From assembly GCA_047459075.1 (NCBI GenBank), contig VSCH01000021.1:1-53362 (forward strand): a stretch of DNA of 53,362 nucleotides, read 5' to 3'. Numbering within the stretch: position 1 is the stretch's first letter; every line of letters begins with the position of its first letter. The translations under genes and the position numbers were made by a program. Below the pieces are notes generated by a model. It ran no database searches. It was not told the DNA's origin and saw only the letters and a program-made list of their open reading frames with translations. This document shows positions 6,457 through 15,237 of this stretch, one piece after another. The stretch is from ZC4RG19 sp017577565. GTDB taxonomy: Bacteria > Actinomycetota > Acidimicrobiia > Acidimicrobiales > VFJN01.

Positions 6457-8249
6457 TGTGGATGGCCGCCGGCGTCGACGCCGAGGACAAGCTCGACGCG
6501 GCCGCCGCCCGCCAGGTGCTGCGGCGGTCGGCCCGGCTGCTGCGGCCGCACCGCCGGCGGGTCGTCGGCGCGGTCGCCATGGTCGTGCTGTGGACCTGCA
6601 CGGTGCTGGCCGGGCCCTACCTCGTCAGCGTCGGCATCGACCGGGGCATCAAGGAGGGGAACGCCGCCGCGCTGAACCTGGCGGTGGCCGGCTACGTGGC
6701 GGTGGCAGCGCTGGCCTACGTCACCAACCGCCGGCAGATCGCGCTCATCAGCCGGGTGGGCGAGGACTTCCTGCGCGAGCTGCGCATCCGGGTCTTCCGT
6801 CACCTGCAGCGGCTGTCGATGCCGTTCTACGACCGGTCGAAGGCCGGCGTGCTGGTGTCCCGCATGACCTCCGACGTCGACTCGCTGGCCGAGCTCATCC
6901 AGCTGGGCCTGGCGATGTTCGTGTCGAACGCGCTGCTGCTCGTGGTCTCGCTGGCCGTGCTCACCGCGGTGTCGTGGCAGCTCATGCTCGTGTGCGCGGC
7001 CGCGCTCCCGCCCGTGATCCTGGCCAGCGTCAAGTTCCAGCGCGACTCCAACGAGGCCTACCTCGAGGTGCGGGACAACATCGGCAACACGCTCTCGCAC
7101 CTGCAGGAGGGCATCGCCGGCGTCCGGGTGGTGCAGGCCTTCGCCCGGGAGGACGTCGAGGTCGGCCGGTTCGAGCGGGGCAACCGCGAGCTCTACGAGA
7201 GCCACATGCGCTCGGTCGCCATCTCGGCCTGGTACCTGCCGGTCATCGAGCTGGCCGGCTGGGGGACGACCGCCCTGGCCGTCGGCATCGGCGGCTGGTG
7301 GGTGCACCAGGGCGCCCTGACGGTCGGTACCGTGGCGTTCTTCGTGCTCACGCTGTCCAACCTGTTCGAGCCGGTGCAGCAGCTGAGCCAGCTGTTCAAC
7401 ATGGTGCAGTCGGCCGGCGCCGGCCTGCAGAAGCTCTACGAGCTGCTCGACACGCCGGTCGACGTCGACGAGCGGCCCGGTGCGATCGACCTGCCCGAGA
7501 CCGGCGACATCGAGGTCGAGCGGGTGTCGTTCGCCTACGGTGACGGGCCCACCGTGCTGCGGGACGTGTCGCTGCGGATCCCGGCGGGCGCCCGGCTCGC
7601 GCTCGTCGGGCCCACCGGCGCGGGCAAGTCGACGCTGGCCAAGCTGATCGCCCGCTTCTACGACCCCACGGAGGGGCACGTGCGATTCGGGGGCGTCGAC
7701 CTGCGGGACGCCACGCTGTCGTCGCTCCGGAGCCGGATCGTCGTCATCCCCCAGGAGGGGTTCCTGTTCAACGGCACGATCCGGGACAACGTGCGGCTGG
7801 CCCGGGCCGGCGCCAGCGACGCCGAGGTCGACGACGCGCTGCGGGCCGTCGGCGCCTACGAGCGCTTCGCGGCGCTGCCCGACGGCCTCGACACCGAGGT
7901 GCGCGAGCGGGGCAGCCGACTGTCCGCGGGGGAGAAGCAGCTCGTCTCCCTGGCCCGGGCCGCGCTGGCCGACCCGGCGGTGCTGGTCCTCGACGAGGCG
8001 ACCTCCAGCCTCGACCCCGGCACCGAGGCGCTCGTCGAGGCCGCGGTCGGCCGCCTGATGGAGGGGCGGACCGTCGTGGTCATCGCCCACCGCCTCTCGA
8101 CCGCCGAGCGGGCCGACCTCGTGGCCGTCGTCACCGGGGGCGAGCTGGTCGAGGTCGGCACGCACGACGAGCTGGTGGCGCGGGGCGGCGCCTACACCGC
8201 GCTGTACGAGACCTGGGTGGCGGGCACCGGGGCCGAGCCGGTTCAGTGA
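6456..8249 (+). CDS. ABC exporter subunit with canonical Walker B (heterodimer half 2)
   Basis: A 597-residue partner half-transporter: membrane domain about residues 25-330, then an ATPase domain with Walker A GPTGAGKST, Walker B VLVLDE (Glu514) and H-loop VIAHRL. Its signature is LSAGEKQ instead of LSGGQ. In the dimer this weak signature faces the Asp-type Walker B of the first subunit, and the canonical LSGGQ of the first faces Glu514, giving one active and one degenerate ATP site. ATG 6456 overlaps the stop of the upstream gene, so co-translation is expected. The last 7 bp overlap the end of the convergent DUF1330 gene. Confidence 0.92.
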   Translation: MWMAAGVDAEDKLDAAAARQVLRRSARLLRPHRRRVVGAVAMVVLWTCTVLAGPYLVSVGIDRGIKEGNAAALNLAVAGYVAVAALAYVTNRRQIALISRVGEDFLRELRIRVFRHLQRLSMPFYDRSKAGVLVSRMTSDVDSLAELIQLGLAMFVSNALLLVVSLAVLTAVSWQLMLVCAAALPPVILASVKFQRDSNEAYLEVRDNIGNTLSHLQEGIAGVRVVQAFAREDVEVGRFERGNRELYESHMRSVAISAWYLPVIELAGWGTTALAVGIGGWWVHQGALTVGTVAFFVLTLSNLFEPVQQLSQLFNMVQSAGAGLQKLYELLDTPVDVDERPGAIDLPETGDIEVERVSFAYGDGPTVLRDVSLRIPAGARLALVGPTGAGKSTLAKLIARFYDPTEGHVRFGGVDLRDATLSSLRSRIVVIPQEGFLFNGTIRDNVRLARAGASDAEVDDALRAVGAYERFAALPDGLDTEVRERGSRLSAGEKQLVSLARAALADPAVLVLDEATSSLDPGTEALVEAAVGRLMEGRTVVVIAHRLSTAERADLVAVVTGGELVEVGTHDELVARGGAYTALYETWVAGTGAEPVQ

Positions 8250-8590
8250 GCCCGGGCCGCCGCCCGCAGGCGGTCGGCGGTCACCGTGGCGTCGTAGCCG
8301 GGCGGCACGCCGTCGACGATGATGGCCTCGCCCTCGATGTTGCGGGTGCGCAGCGGCAGGATCTCCTGGTAGGCCTCCGAGGCGTACCAGGCCCGGGCGG
8401 ACGCGAGGTCGGGGAACTCGATGATCACGACGGTCCCGGGCCAGTCGCCCTCCTCGACCTCGACCTCGGCGCCGTGGACGAGGAACCGGCCGCCGAAGGG
8501 GTCCATCGTCGCCTGGATGCGCTCGATGTAGGTGAGGACCTCGTCGTTGATCTGCGGGGTGCGCAGGTGGGCGAGGGCGTACGCGGGCAT
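8243..8590 (-). CDS. DUF1330 family protein
   Basis: A 115-residue dimeric alpha-beta barrel (ferredoxin-like) protein. DUF1330 landmarks are YIERIQATMDPFGGRFLVHG, VVIIEFPDLASARAWYASEAYQEILPLR and the NIEGEAIIVDG end. Its biochemical role is unknown; relatives are small stress- or metabolism-associated proteins with a monooxygenase-like fold. A strong Shine-Dalgarno AAGGAGG precedes ATG 8590. The gene is convergent with, and overlaps by 7 bp, the exporter operon. Confidence 0.85.
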   Translation of the reverse strand: MPAYALAHLRTPQINDEVLTYIERIQATMDPFGGRFLVHGAEVEVEEGDWPGTVVIIEFPDLASARAWYASEAYQEILPLRTRNIEGEAIIVDGVPPGYDATVTADRLRAAARAH

Positions 8591-8674
8591 GGGGGCCTCC
8601 TTCCAGCGGCGGCGCCGGTCGTCGCCGGGCCCATCGTGCGCCCCCGGCCCGCGCCGGGGCGATGACCTCTCAGG

Positions 8675-9739
8675 TCATGCCGCGGGGGCCGCGCCGGCGG
8701 GATCGGCCCCGTCGTCGGCGGCCGGCTCGGCCGCGGGGACGAGCGGGAGGTGGCAGGCGACGACGTGCTCGGTGCCGGCGCCGTCCCCGTCGCCCAGCAC
8801 CGGGCGCAGCTGCGGCTCCTCCAGCGCGCACCGCTCCTCGGCCCGGGGGCAGCGGGTGCGGAAGCGGCAGCCGGACGGCGGCGACAGCGGCGACGGCAGG
8901 TCGCCGGCGAGCGCCGTCTCCGACACCGGGACGTCGGGGTCGGGCTCGGGCACGGCCTCGAGGAGCGCCGCCGTGTAGGGGTGCGCCGGACGGGCGTAGA
9001 GGTCGTCGGCCGGGCCCACCTCGCACAGCTTGCCCAGGTACATGACCGCGACCCGGTCGCTGACGTTCTTCACCACGGCCAGGTCGTGGGCGATGAACAG
9101 CATCGTGAGGTGGTGCGCGGCCTTGAGGTCCTCGAGCAGGTTGAGGATCTGGGCCTGCACCGACACGTCCAGCGCCGAGACCGGCTCGTCGCAGATGAGC
9201 AGCTTCGGCTCGAGCGCCAGCGCCCGGGCGATCGAGATGCGCTGGCACTGGCCGCCGGAGAACTCGTGCGGCCGGCGCCGGCCGGCCGTCTCGGGGTCGA
9301 TGCCGACGTCGCGCAGGATCTCGGCCACCCGCTCGTCGGCGCCCTCGGTCCGGCCCCAGATGTCCAGGCCCTCGCGCACGATGTCGACGACCCGCCGCCG
9401 GGGGTTCAGCGACGAGATCGGGTCCTGGAAGATCATCTGCATCTCCGGCCGCAGCCGGCGCAGCTCCTCGGCGCCGAGGCGGCCGAGGTCGCGCCCGTCG
9501 AAGACGACCCGGCCGGAGGTGGGCGGTGGCGCGTGCACGATCGCCCGGGCCGTCGTCGACTTGCCGCAGCCGGACTCGCCGACGAGCCCGAGCGTCTCGC
9601 CCCGGGCGACGTCGAAGGTCACGTCGGACACCGCCCGGACCCGGCCTCGGCGGCCGACGGGGAACTCGACGACCAGGTGCTCGACGGTGAGCAGGATGTC
9701 GTCGCGCCGCCGCAGGGCGGCCGTGCCGCTGCCGGCCAT
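8675..9739 (-). CDS. oppF: Oligopeptide ABC transporter ATP-binding protein (OppF-type)
   Basis: A 354-residue ATPase with Walker A GESGCGKST, signature FSGGQCQRIS (a Cys where Arg is usual), Walker B LLICDEPVSALD, and the C-terminal oligo/dipeptide ABC extension with cysteines (CRFRTRCPRAEERC), where some relatives bind Fe-S. It energises uptake of peptides or similar solutes with its OppD-type partner. Start ATG 9739 overlaps the oppD-type stop by one base (TGATG), making it the last gene of a five-gene operon. The symbol is by family and order; the true substrate could be peptides, nickel or glycosides. Confidence 0.87.
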   Translation of the reverse strand: MAGSGTAALRRRDDILLTVEHLVVEFPVGRRGRVRAVSDVTFDVARGETLGLVGESGCGKSTTARAIVHAPPPTSGRVVFDGRDLGRLGAEELRRLRPEMQMIFQDPISSLNPRRRVVDIVREGLDIWGRTEGADERVAEILRDVGIDPETAGRRRPHEFSGGQCQRISIARALALEPKLLICDEPVSALDVSVQAQILNLLEDLKAAHHLTMLFIAHDLAVVKNVSDRVAVMYLGKLCEVGPADDLYARPAHPYTAALLEAVPEPDPDVPVSETALAGDLPSPLSPPSGCRFRTRCPRAEERCALEEPQLRPVLGDGDGAGTEHVVACHLPLVPAAEPAADDGADPAGAAPAA

Positions 9740-10797
9740 CAGACCGCCACCTCCGCCGTCCGGTCCCTGCGCCGGTTGCGGGCCAGCGCCTCCTCGCCCT
9801 CCGGCGTGCCGACGGGGAAGAAGCAGGCGTGCTGGTGGCCGTCGCCGGCGTCGGTCAGCGTCGGGGTCTCCTCCCGGCAGCGGTCCTGGGCGGCCGGGCA
9901 CCTCGGGGCGAACGGGCACCCGGGGGGCAGGTCGACGAGGTCGGGCGGCCGCCCCGGCACGGCCTGGAGCCGGGTGTGCCCGGGGTTCGACAGCCGGGGG
10001 ATGCACCGCAGCAACCCGTCGGTGTAGTGGTGCCGGCGCTCGTGGAACAGCGCCCGCGTCGGCCCGTGCTCGACGATCCGGCCCGCGTACATGACCGCCA
10101 CCCGGTCGGTGCGGCCGGCGACGACGCCGAGGTCGTGGGTGATGAGCACCATGCCCATGGCCCGCTCCCGGCGCTGGTGGTCGAGCAGGTCGAGGATCTG
10201 CTTCTGGATGGTCACGTCGAGGGCGGTGGTGGGCTCGTCGGCGACGAGCAGCCGGGGGCCGCAGGCCAGGGCGATGGCGATGGTGACCCGCTGGCGCATG
10301 CCGCCGGAGAGCTGGTGCGGGTAGGCGCGGACGCGGCGCTCGGGCTCGGGGATGCCGACCGAGCGGAGCAGCGCGACGGCCGTCGCCCGGGCCTCGCGCC
10401 GCCCCATGTCGAGGTGGTGGCGCAGCGACTCGGTGATCTGGTCGCCGACCCGCATGGTGGCGTTGAGGGCGGTCATCGGGTCCTGGAAGACCATCGCCGC
10501 CTTCACGCCCCAGATCCGGCGCATCTCCCGGGGGCTCCGGCCGACCAGTTCCTCGCCCTCGAGGCGGACGCTGCCGGTCACCGTGGCGTGCCGGGCCGTC
10601 ACGAGCCCGAGGGCGGAGCGGGAGAGCACGGTCTTGCCGGAGCCGGACTCGCCGACGATCCCGACGGTCTCGCCCCGGTCGACGTCGAGCGACACGCCGT
10701 CGACGGCCACCACCGTGCCGCGGGGTGTGTCGAAGGTCGTGCGCAGGTCGCGCACCCGGAGCAGCGTGGGGGCGGGCTCGGTCTCGGTCGTCGTCAC
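9739..10797 (-). CDS. oppD: Oligopeptide ABC transporter ATP-binding protein (OppD-type)
   Basis: A 352-residue ATPase with Walker A GESGSGKT, signature LSGGMRQRVT, Walker B LLVADEPTTALD, and the peptide-transporter C-terminal region carrying CPFAPRCPAAQDRC. It works as a pair with the downstream OppF-type ATPase on the two permeases. GTG 10797 overlaps the stop of the oppC-type gene (GTGA); an in-frame extension upstream would be antisense-like arginine-rich sequence and is rejected. Confidence 0.87.
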   Translation of the reverse strand: MTTTETEPAPTLLRVRDLRTTFDTPRGTVVAVDGVSLDVDRGETVGIVGESGSGKTVLSRSALGLVTARHATVTGSVRLEGEELVGRSPREMRRIWGVKAAMVFQDPMTALNATMRVGDQITESLRHHLDMGRREARATAVALLRSVGIPEPERRVRAYPHQLSGGMRQRVTIAIALACGPRLLVADEPTTALDVTIQKQILDLLDHQRRERAMGMVLITHDLGVVAGRTDRVAVMYAGRIVEHGPTRALFHERRHHYTDGLLRCIPRLSNPGHTRLQAVPGRPPDLVDLPPGCPFAPRCPAAQDRCREETPTLTDAGDGHQHACFFPVGTPEGEEALARNRRRDRTAEVAV

Positions 10798-11732
10798 AGG
10801 CCGGCGTCCTTCACGTCGAGGCGGCGCCGCAGCGTGTCGCCGACGAAGTTGAGCGACAGCACGGTGAGGAACATCGCCGCCGAGGGGATGAGCGCGGCGT
10901 GGGGGGCGTCGTCGAGGTGGGTCTTGCTGGTGGCGATCATGTCGCCCCAGGTCGGCTCGGGAGGCGGGACGCTGAGGCCGAGGACGGCCAGCGACCCCTC
11001 CAGCACGATGACGACGCCCATGGCCACGAGGCCGAAGGCGAGGACCGGCAGCACCACGTTGGGCACGATCTCCCGGAAGAGGATGCGCCGGCGGGTGGCG
11101 CCCAGCGTGTGGGCCGCGAGCACGAACTCGCGCTGGGCGACGGCCAGCGTGTTGGCCCGGGCCACCCGGGTGTAGACGGGGATCGACAGCACGCCGATCA
11201 GCAGCGAGATCACCGTCAGGCTCCGGCCGACGTAGGCCAGGACGGCCAGGAGCAGCACGAGCGACGGGAAGGCGAGCATGACGTCGACGACGGCCATGAC
11301 GACGGTCTCGAACAGGCCGCGCAGGTAGCCGACCGCGGTGCCGAGGACGCCGCCGACCAGCATGCCGATGCCGACGGCCGACAGGCTGACGGTGACCGAC
11401 ACCCGGGCGCCGTGCACGAGGCGGGAGAGCTGGTCGCGGCCCAGGCCGTCGGCGCCGAGCGGGTGCTCGGCGCTGGGGCCCTCGAGCTTGGCCGAGACGT
11501 CGGGCAGGTAGGGGTCGGCGAGCGGGAGCCACTCGGCGGTCAGCGCGGCCAGCAGGACCAGCACCAGCCACGCGACCGCCAGCCAGAAGGCGACGCCGAG
11601 CCGGCGCCCCCGGGGCCGGCGGCCGGTCCGGGCGGCGGTGGTGCCGGCCGCGGTGGCGCCGTCGGCCGGGGCGCCCTCGGCGGTGCCGGTGGCGTCCCCG
11701 ACGACGTCATCGAGCGGTTGCAGCGCGGCCAT
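10794..11732 (-). CDS. oppC: Oligopeptide ABC transporter permease (OppC-type)
   Basis: A 312-residue permease: a cytoplasmic N-terminal Ala/Thr/Arg-rich stretch, one helix, then the OppC_N region (LADPYLPDVSAKLEGPSAEHPLGADGLGRD, given here only as a landmark near residues 72-100) and five more helices. The EAA loop, which contacts the ATPase, reads EFVLAAHTLGATRRRILFRE. It overlaps the oppB-type gene by 26 bp and the oppD-type gene by 4 bp. Confidence 0.88.
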   Translation of the reverse strand: MAALQPLDDVVGDATGTAEGAPADGATAAGTTAARTGRRPRGRRLGVAFWLAVAWLVLVLLAALTAEWLPLADPYLPDVSAKLEGPSAEHPLGADGLGRDQLSRLVHGARVSVTVSLSAVGIGMLVGGVLGTAVGYLRGLFETVVMAVVDVMLAFPSLVLLLAVLAYVGRSLTVISLLIGVLSIPVYTRVARANTLAVAQREFVLAAHTLGATRRRILFREIVPNVVLPVLAFGLVAMGVVIVLEGSLAVLGLSVPPPEPTWGDMIATSKTHLDDAPHAALIPSAAMFLTVLSLNFVGDTLRRRLDVKDAGL

Positions 11733-12669
11733 GCCGGATCCTCGGGTCGAGCAGCGAGTAGAGGAGGTCGACGGCGAAGTTCACGACCACCACGGACGCG
11801 GCGATCACCAGCGCGACGCCCTGGACCATCATCAGGTCGCGCTGGGAGATCGAGTCGACGAGCAGGCGTCCGACGCCGGGCACGGCGAAGAGCGTCTCGA
11901 CGATGACGGCGCCGCCGACGATCGTGCCGATCTGCACGCCGACGACGGTCATCAGCGAGAACGAGCTGGGCCGCAGCGCGTGGCGGAACAGGATCCGCCA
12001 GGTGGGCAGGCCCTTGGCCCGCGCCATGGTGATCGAGTCCTGCTGGAGGGTCGTGATCATGTCCGACCGCAGCAGGCGGGTGTAGACGGCGAGCTCGCCC
12101 ATGGCGAGCGAGAGGGCGGGCAGCAGCGCGCCCCGCAGGTTCTCGACCGGGTCGTCGGTCAGCCGGGTCCAGCCGGTGGCGGGCAGCCACCGCAGGGTCT
12201 CGGCGAAGACGAGGATGAGCAGGATCGCCATCATGAAGCTCGGCACCGCCAGCACGCCGAAGGTCGTGCTGGTGATGACCCGGTCGGCGAGGCCGCCCGC
12301 CCGGAACGCCGAGAACGTCCCGAGCGGGACGGCCACCGCCAGGGCGATCGCCAGCGCCAGCAGCCCGATCTCGAGCGTGACCGGCAGGCGCTCGGCGATC
12401 GCCTCGGCGACCGGCTGGTTGGTGCGGTACGACCGGCCCAGGTCGCCCGTGACGGCGTCACCCAGCCAGTGGACGTACCGCGCGAGCAGCGGGTCGTCGA
12501 GCCGCAGCTCCTCGCGCACGGCGGCGACGTTCTCCTCGGTGGCCGCCTCCGCCCCCAGGATCTGCACCGCCGGGTCGCCCGGCAGCAGGCTGGTCAGGCC
12601 GAAGGTGAGGAACGACACCACGAGCAGGGTGACGACGAGCGCCACCGCCCGGCGCAGGACCAGCGGCAC
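11707..12669 (-). CDS. oppB: Oligopeptide ABC transporter permease (OppB-type)
   Basis: A 320-residue permease: first helix (LVVTLLVVSFLTFGLTSLLP), the OppB N-terminal extracytoplasmic domain (GDPAVQILG, LARYVHWLGDAVTGDLGRSY), then five helices. The EAA loop reads DSITMARAKGLPTWRILFRH. It forms the transmembrane channel with the OppC-type permease. It starts 6 bp after the binding-protein stop and overlaps oppC by 26 bp. Confidence 0.88.
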   Translation of the reverse strand: MPLVLRRAVALVVTLLVVSFLTFGLTSLLPGDPAVQILGAEAATEENVAAVREELRLDDPLLARYVHWLGDAVTGDLGRSYRTNQPVAEAIAERLPVTLEIGLLALAIALAVAVPLGTFSAFRAGGLADRVITSTTFGVLAVPSFMMAILLILVFAETLRWLPATGWTRLTDDPVENLRGALLPALSLAMGELAVYTRLLRSDMITTLQQDSITMARAKGLPTWRILFRHALRPSSFSLMTVVGVQIGTIVGGAVIVETLFAVPGVGRLLVDSISQRDLMMVQGVALVIAASVVVVNFAVDLLYSLLDPRIRHGRAATAR

Positions 12670-12675
12670 CGTGCG

Positions 12676-14352
12676 CTACTCCGTCGTCCAGACGTGGCCC
12701 CACATGACGGTCGCGCCCGGCACGCCCGTGCCCGGCGTCCCGTCGGGGAACGTCCAGCCGTCGAGGTTCTTCACGTGCTCCTGCACGGCGACGGCGGCGA
12801 GCGTCGAGCCCGAGTACGTGATCGGGTAGTGCTCGTTGACCGTCAGCATGATGTCCTCGACGAGCTGCTTGCGCTCCTCGACGTCGGTCGAGGCGGCGAG
12901 CTGCTCGAGGGCGGCGTCGATGTCGGGGTGGGTGAAGCGGGTGAAGTTGGTCGAGCTGCCCTCGGTGAAGGCGCCCTTGAGGTTGGGGTAGGGGTCGCGG
13001 TCGACGCCCATGCGGAAGCACTTCGCCTGGTAGTCGCCGGCGATGGCCTCGGACACGTGCGTGGCCTGCTCGACCTGCCGGAGCTCGACCTCGGCGCCGA
13101 TCGCCTCCCAGAAGGCCTGGTAGAGCTGGGACAGCTCGTTGAGCGTCGGGTCCGGCGGGCAGTCGTAGCGGAAGCTGACGGGCTCGCCGGGCGCCTTGCC
13201 GTCCGACCGGTTCGGGTCGTTGACGTACTCCTCCAGCAGCTCGCGGGCCGTCTCGGGGTCGCCGTCCTGCCAGGCCTCGTCGACGGCCTCGGAGAAGTAG
13301 GGGTCGTCCTGGCCGAACGGCTGGCTGGACGGGGGCACGAGCCCGGTGCCGCCGAGCACCTCGATGACGTCGTCGCGCTCGATGGCGAGGGCGAGCGCCT
13401 TGCGGACCCGGACGTCGTCGAGCGGCGGGGCGGTGGTGTTGAAGATGTTGACGCCGGTGTTGTTGCCCAGCTGCTCGTAGGTGTCGACGCCGTCGAGCTC
13501 GCGGACCTTGGCCACCGTGGCCTGGCGCAGCGTCTGCAGGACGTCGATGTCGCCCGAGGTCAGGCTGGAGACCCGGGTGTCCTCGTCGGGGATCGGCCGG
13601 AAGACGATCTCGTCGAGGTAGGGCAGGCCCTCCTGCCAGTAGTTCGGGTTCCGCTTGACGACGAGCTGGCTGTCGCGCTCCCAGGACTCGAACATGAACG
13701 GCCCGGTGCCGACCGGGTGGGCGCCGGCGTCCTCGCCGGCCGCGGCCGCGGCGGTGGGCGAGAAGGGGTAGCCGGCGGCGAGGGTCAGCGAGTCGGGGAA
13801 GGCCGAGTTGGGCCGGGACAGCCGGTAGGTGACCGTCAGGTCGTCGACGATCACCATCTCCTCGACGTCCTCGAGGTCGGCGGCCAGGTTGGAGCCCGGG
13901 GCCTTGAGGTAGTCGTCGAAGATCGTCTTCAGCGCCTGGGCGTCGAGCGGCGTGCCGTCGTGGAAGGTCACGCCGGGGCGGAGCTTGAGGGTCCACTCCG
14001 TGAGGTCCTCGTTGGGCTCCATGGACTCGGCCAGGTAGGGGCGGACGACGCCGTCGGCGTCCCGCCGCATCAGCGGGTCGTAGATGGCGAGCGCGACCGT
14101 GATGCCCGCGTTGGCGAAGTTGGCCTCGCCCGGCAGCCAGCTGTTGGTCTCGGCCTCGAGGCCGACCGTGATCGAGCCGCCGTAGACGGGGTCGCCCTGC
14201 TCGGACTTCTCCGTCCGGGCGCCGGTCGGCTCGGCGGCGTCGGCGTCGTCGTCGCCACCGCCGCCGCAGCCGGCGGCCACCAGGCCGGCGGCGACCAGCG
14301 CCCACAGCATCCGGGCCGCGAGGCGCGGCCGGCGGGTCCGTCGAAGGCCCAC
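12676..14352 (-). CDS. oppA: Extracellular solute-binding lipoprotein, family 5 (OppA-type)
   Basis: A 558-residue binding protein of the SBP_bac_5 family. A lipoprotein signal sequence with lipobox LVAAGC puts the lipidated cysteine at residue 29, followed by an acidic Gly/Asp linker, so it is anchored on the outer face of the membrane. Family landmarks include GGSITVGLEAETNSW, PYLAESMEPNEDLTEWTLKL and VTFHDGTPLDAQ. It captures peptides (or nickel, opines or sugars in other members) for the OppBCDF channel. GTG 14352 has a strong upstream GGAGGGGGAG. First gene of the operon. Confidence 0.9.
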   Translation of the reverse strand: MGLRRTRRPRLAARMLWALVAAGLVAAGCGGGGDDDADAAEPTGARTEKSEQGDPVYGGSITVGLEAETNSWLPGEANFANAGITVALAIYDPLMRRDADGVVRPYLAESMEPNEDLTEWTLKLRPGVTFHDGTPLDAQALKTIFDDYLKAPGSNLAADLEDVEEMVIVDDLTVTYRLSRPNSAFPDSLTLAAGYPFSPTAAAAAGEDAGAHPVGTGPFMFESWERDSQLVVKRNPNYWQEGLPYLDEIVFRPIPDEDTRVSSLTSGDIDVLQTLRQATVAKVRELDGVDTYEQLGNNTGVNIFNTTAPPLDDVRVRKALALAIERDDVIEVLGGTGLVPPSSQPFGQDDPYFSEAVDEAWQDGDPETARELLEEYVNDPNRSDGKAPGEPVSFRYDCPPDPTLNELSQLYQAFWEAIGAEVELRQVEQATHVSEAIAGDYQAKCFRMGVDRDPYPNLKGAFTEGSSTNFTRFTHPDIDAALEQLAASTDVEERKQLVEDIMLTVNEHYPITYSGSTLAAVAVQEHVKNLDGWTFPDGTPGTGVPGATVMWGHVWTTE

Positions 14353-14414
14353 GTGCTCCCCCTCCAGTGGTCGAGCTGCCCGCGCTGCGGGCAGGCACTT
14401 AGCACACCGCTAAC

Positions 14415-14431
14415 AGGTTGTGGCGAAACCT
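14415..14431. promoter_or_regulatory. Inverted repeat AGGTT-N7-AACCT upstream of oppA
   Basis: An exact 5-bp inverted repeat with a 7-bp spacer in the 139-bp gap between the oppA-type start and the TetR stop. It is flanked by a second GC dyad (TGCGCG...CGCGCA, 14434-14455). It sits 63 bp before the oppA start codon and may be an operator, possibly for the adjacent TetR protein. No clear -10/-35 pair could be fixed. Confidence 0.3.
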
Positions 14432-14491
14432 AATGCGCGTGTGCGAAAGCGCGCAAGAGCCGAAACAGCAGGTGGAGCGACCGTCGACGGG

Positions 14492-15121
14492 TCAGGGGCG
14501 GTCGGCCGACGTGGCGCGCAGGCCGGACACCAGGCGCCGGAGCGTCGCCGCCACCCGGTCGTCGAGCTTCTCGGCGTCGACGTCGAGCTCCTCGGCCAGG
14601 CGGTCGCGCAGGACCGTGTAGCCGTAGACGAGCGAGGCCAGCGCCGCGTGCAGCCCCTCCTCGTCGAGGTCCGGCGGGAGCACGCCCTCCTCGACGTCCC
14701 GCCGCAGCCGGGCCCGGGTGCCGTCCGGGTCGGGGACCATGCGCACGTGGTGGTCGCCGTCCAGCACCAGCAGCACCGCCAGGACGGCGGCCTGGCGGTG
14801 GCGGTGGTGGAGCATGGTGCGCAGCATCCCCTCGTAGCGGGCGGGCGCCGGCAGCCCCCGGCCGGGGCGGAAGTCGGCCATCCGCTCGTCGACGTCGGCC
14901 CGCAGCGCCGCTCGCAGCAGGTCGCGCCGGGAGCCGAAGTAGTGGTAGACGAGCCCGCGGTTGACGCCGGCCTCGTCCGCCACCTCGCGCAGGTTGAGCC
15001 CGGCGAGCACGCCGTTGCGCTCGAGCAGCAGGAGCGCGGCCTTCTGCAGCGCGGCCTCCGTCGCCGAGCGGTTCGGCGGCCGGCTCCGGGGCGCGTCGTC
15101 GGGCGGCGGCTGGTCGGCCAT
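14492..15121 (-). CDS. TetR-family transcriptional regulator
   Basis: A 209-residue regulator. The N-terminal helix-turn-helix spans about residues 20-65 (LREVADEAGVNRGLVYHYFGSRRDLLRAAL), and the C-terminal ligand domain is all-helical (TetR_C-like). Such proteins repress transporters or catabolic genes until a ligand binds. ATG 15121 is preferred over an upstream in-frame GTG because family similarity begins after it and a CAACAT box ends 6 nt before it. It lies between the peptide importer and sufB; targets could be itself, the opp operon or the exporter palindrome at 4527, none shown. Confidence 0.85.
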   Translation of the reverse strand: MADQPPPDDAPRSRPPNRSATEAALQKAALLLLERNGVLAGLNLREVADEAGVNRGLVYHYFGSRRDLLRAALRADVDERMADFRPGRGLPAPARYEGMLRTMLHHRHRQAAVLAVLLVLDGDHHVRMVPDPDGTRARLRRDVEEGVLPPDLDEEGLHAALASLVYGYTVLRDRLAEELDVDAEKLDDRVAATLRRLVSGLRATSADRP

Positions 15122-15177
15122 CACGTCATGTTGGCACGACCGGGGCCCGGCGCCGGTTGGTGGAGCCGGAACCACCC

Positions 15178-15203
15178 ATTGCTACTATCGCCGTAGGAGA
15201 AAT
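15178..15203. promoter_or_regulatory. suf operator copy 1, 26-bp imperfect dyad at the sufB promoter
   Basis: ATTGCTACTA-N6-TAGGAGAAAT, with dyad core ATTnCnnCTA-N6-TAGnnGnAAT. The same 26-bp arrangement, with only one difference in the two 10-bp arms, is found at 40438-40463 beside sufC2. A TACTAT -10 (15183-15188) lies inside the site, so binding would block sufB transcription. The regulator (an Fe-S sensor such as SufR or an Rrf2 protein) is not in the window. Confidence 0.65.
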
Positions 15204-15237
15204 CCCGCCCGCCAACGGCTCCGCCCGGAGGACACCC

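Noticed and set aside
11638..14433. Long plus-strand open frame (over 900 codons) opposite the opp operon
   Set aside because: Composition is Gly/Arg/Asp/Val-rich with no domain; it is the antisense of the well-supported importer genes, as expected at this GC content.
14434..14455. TGCGCG...CGCGCA dyad as a terminator for the TetR gene
   Set aside because: Short stem, 10-nt loop and no T-run; could equally be chance in GC-rich DNA.
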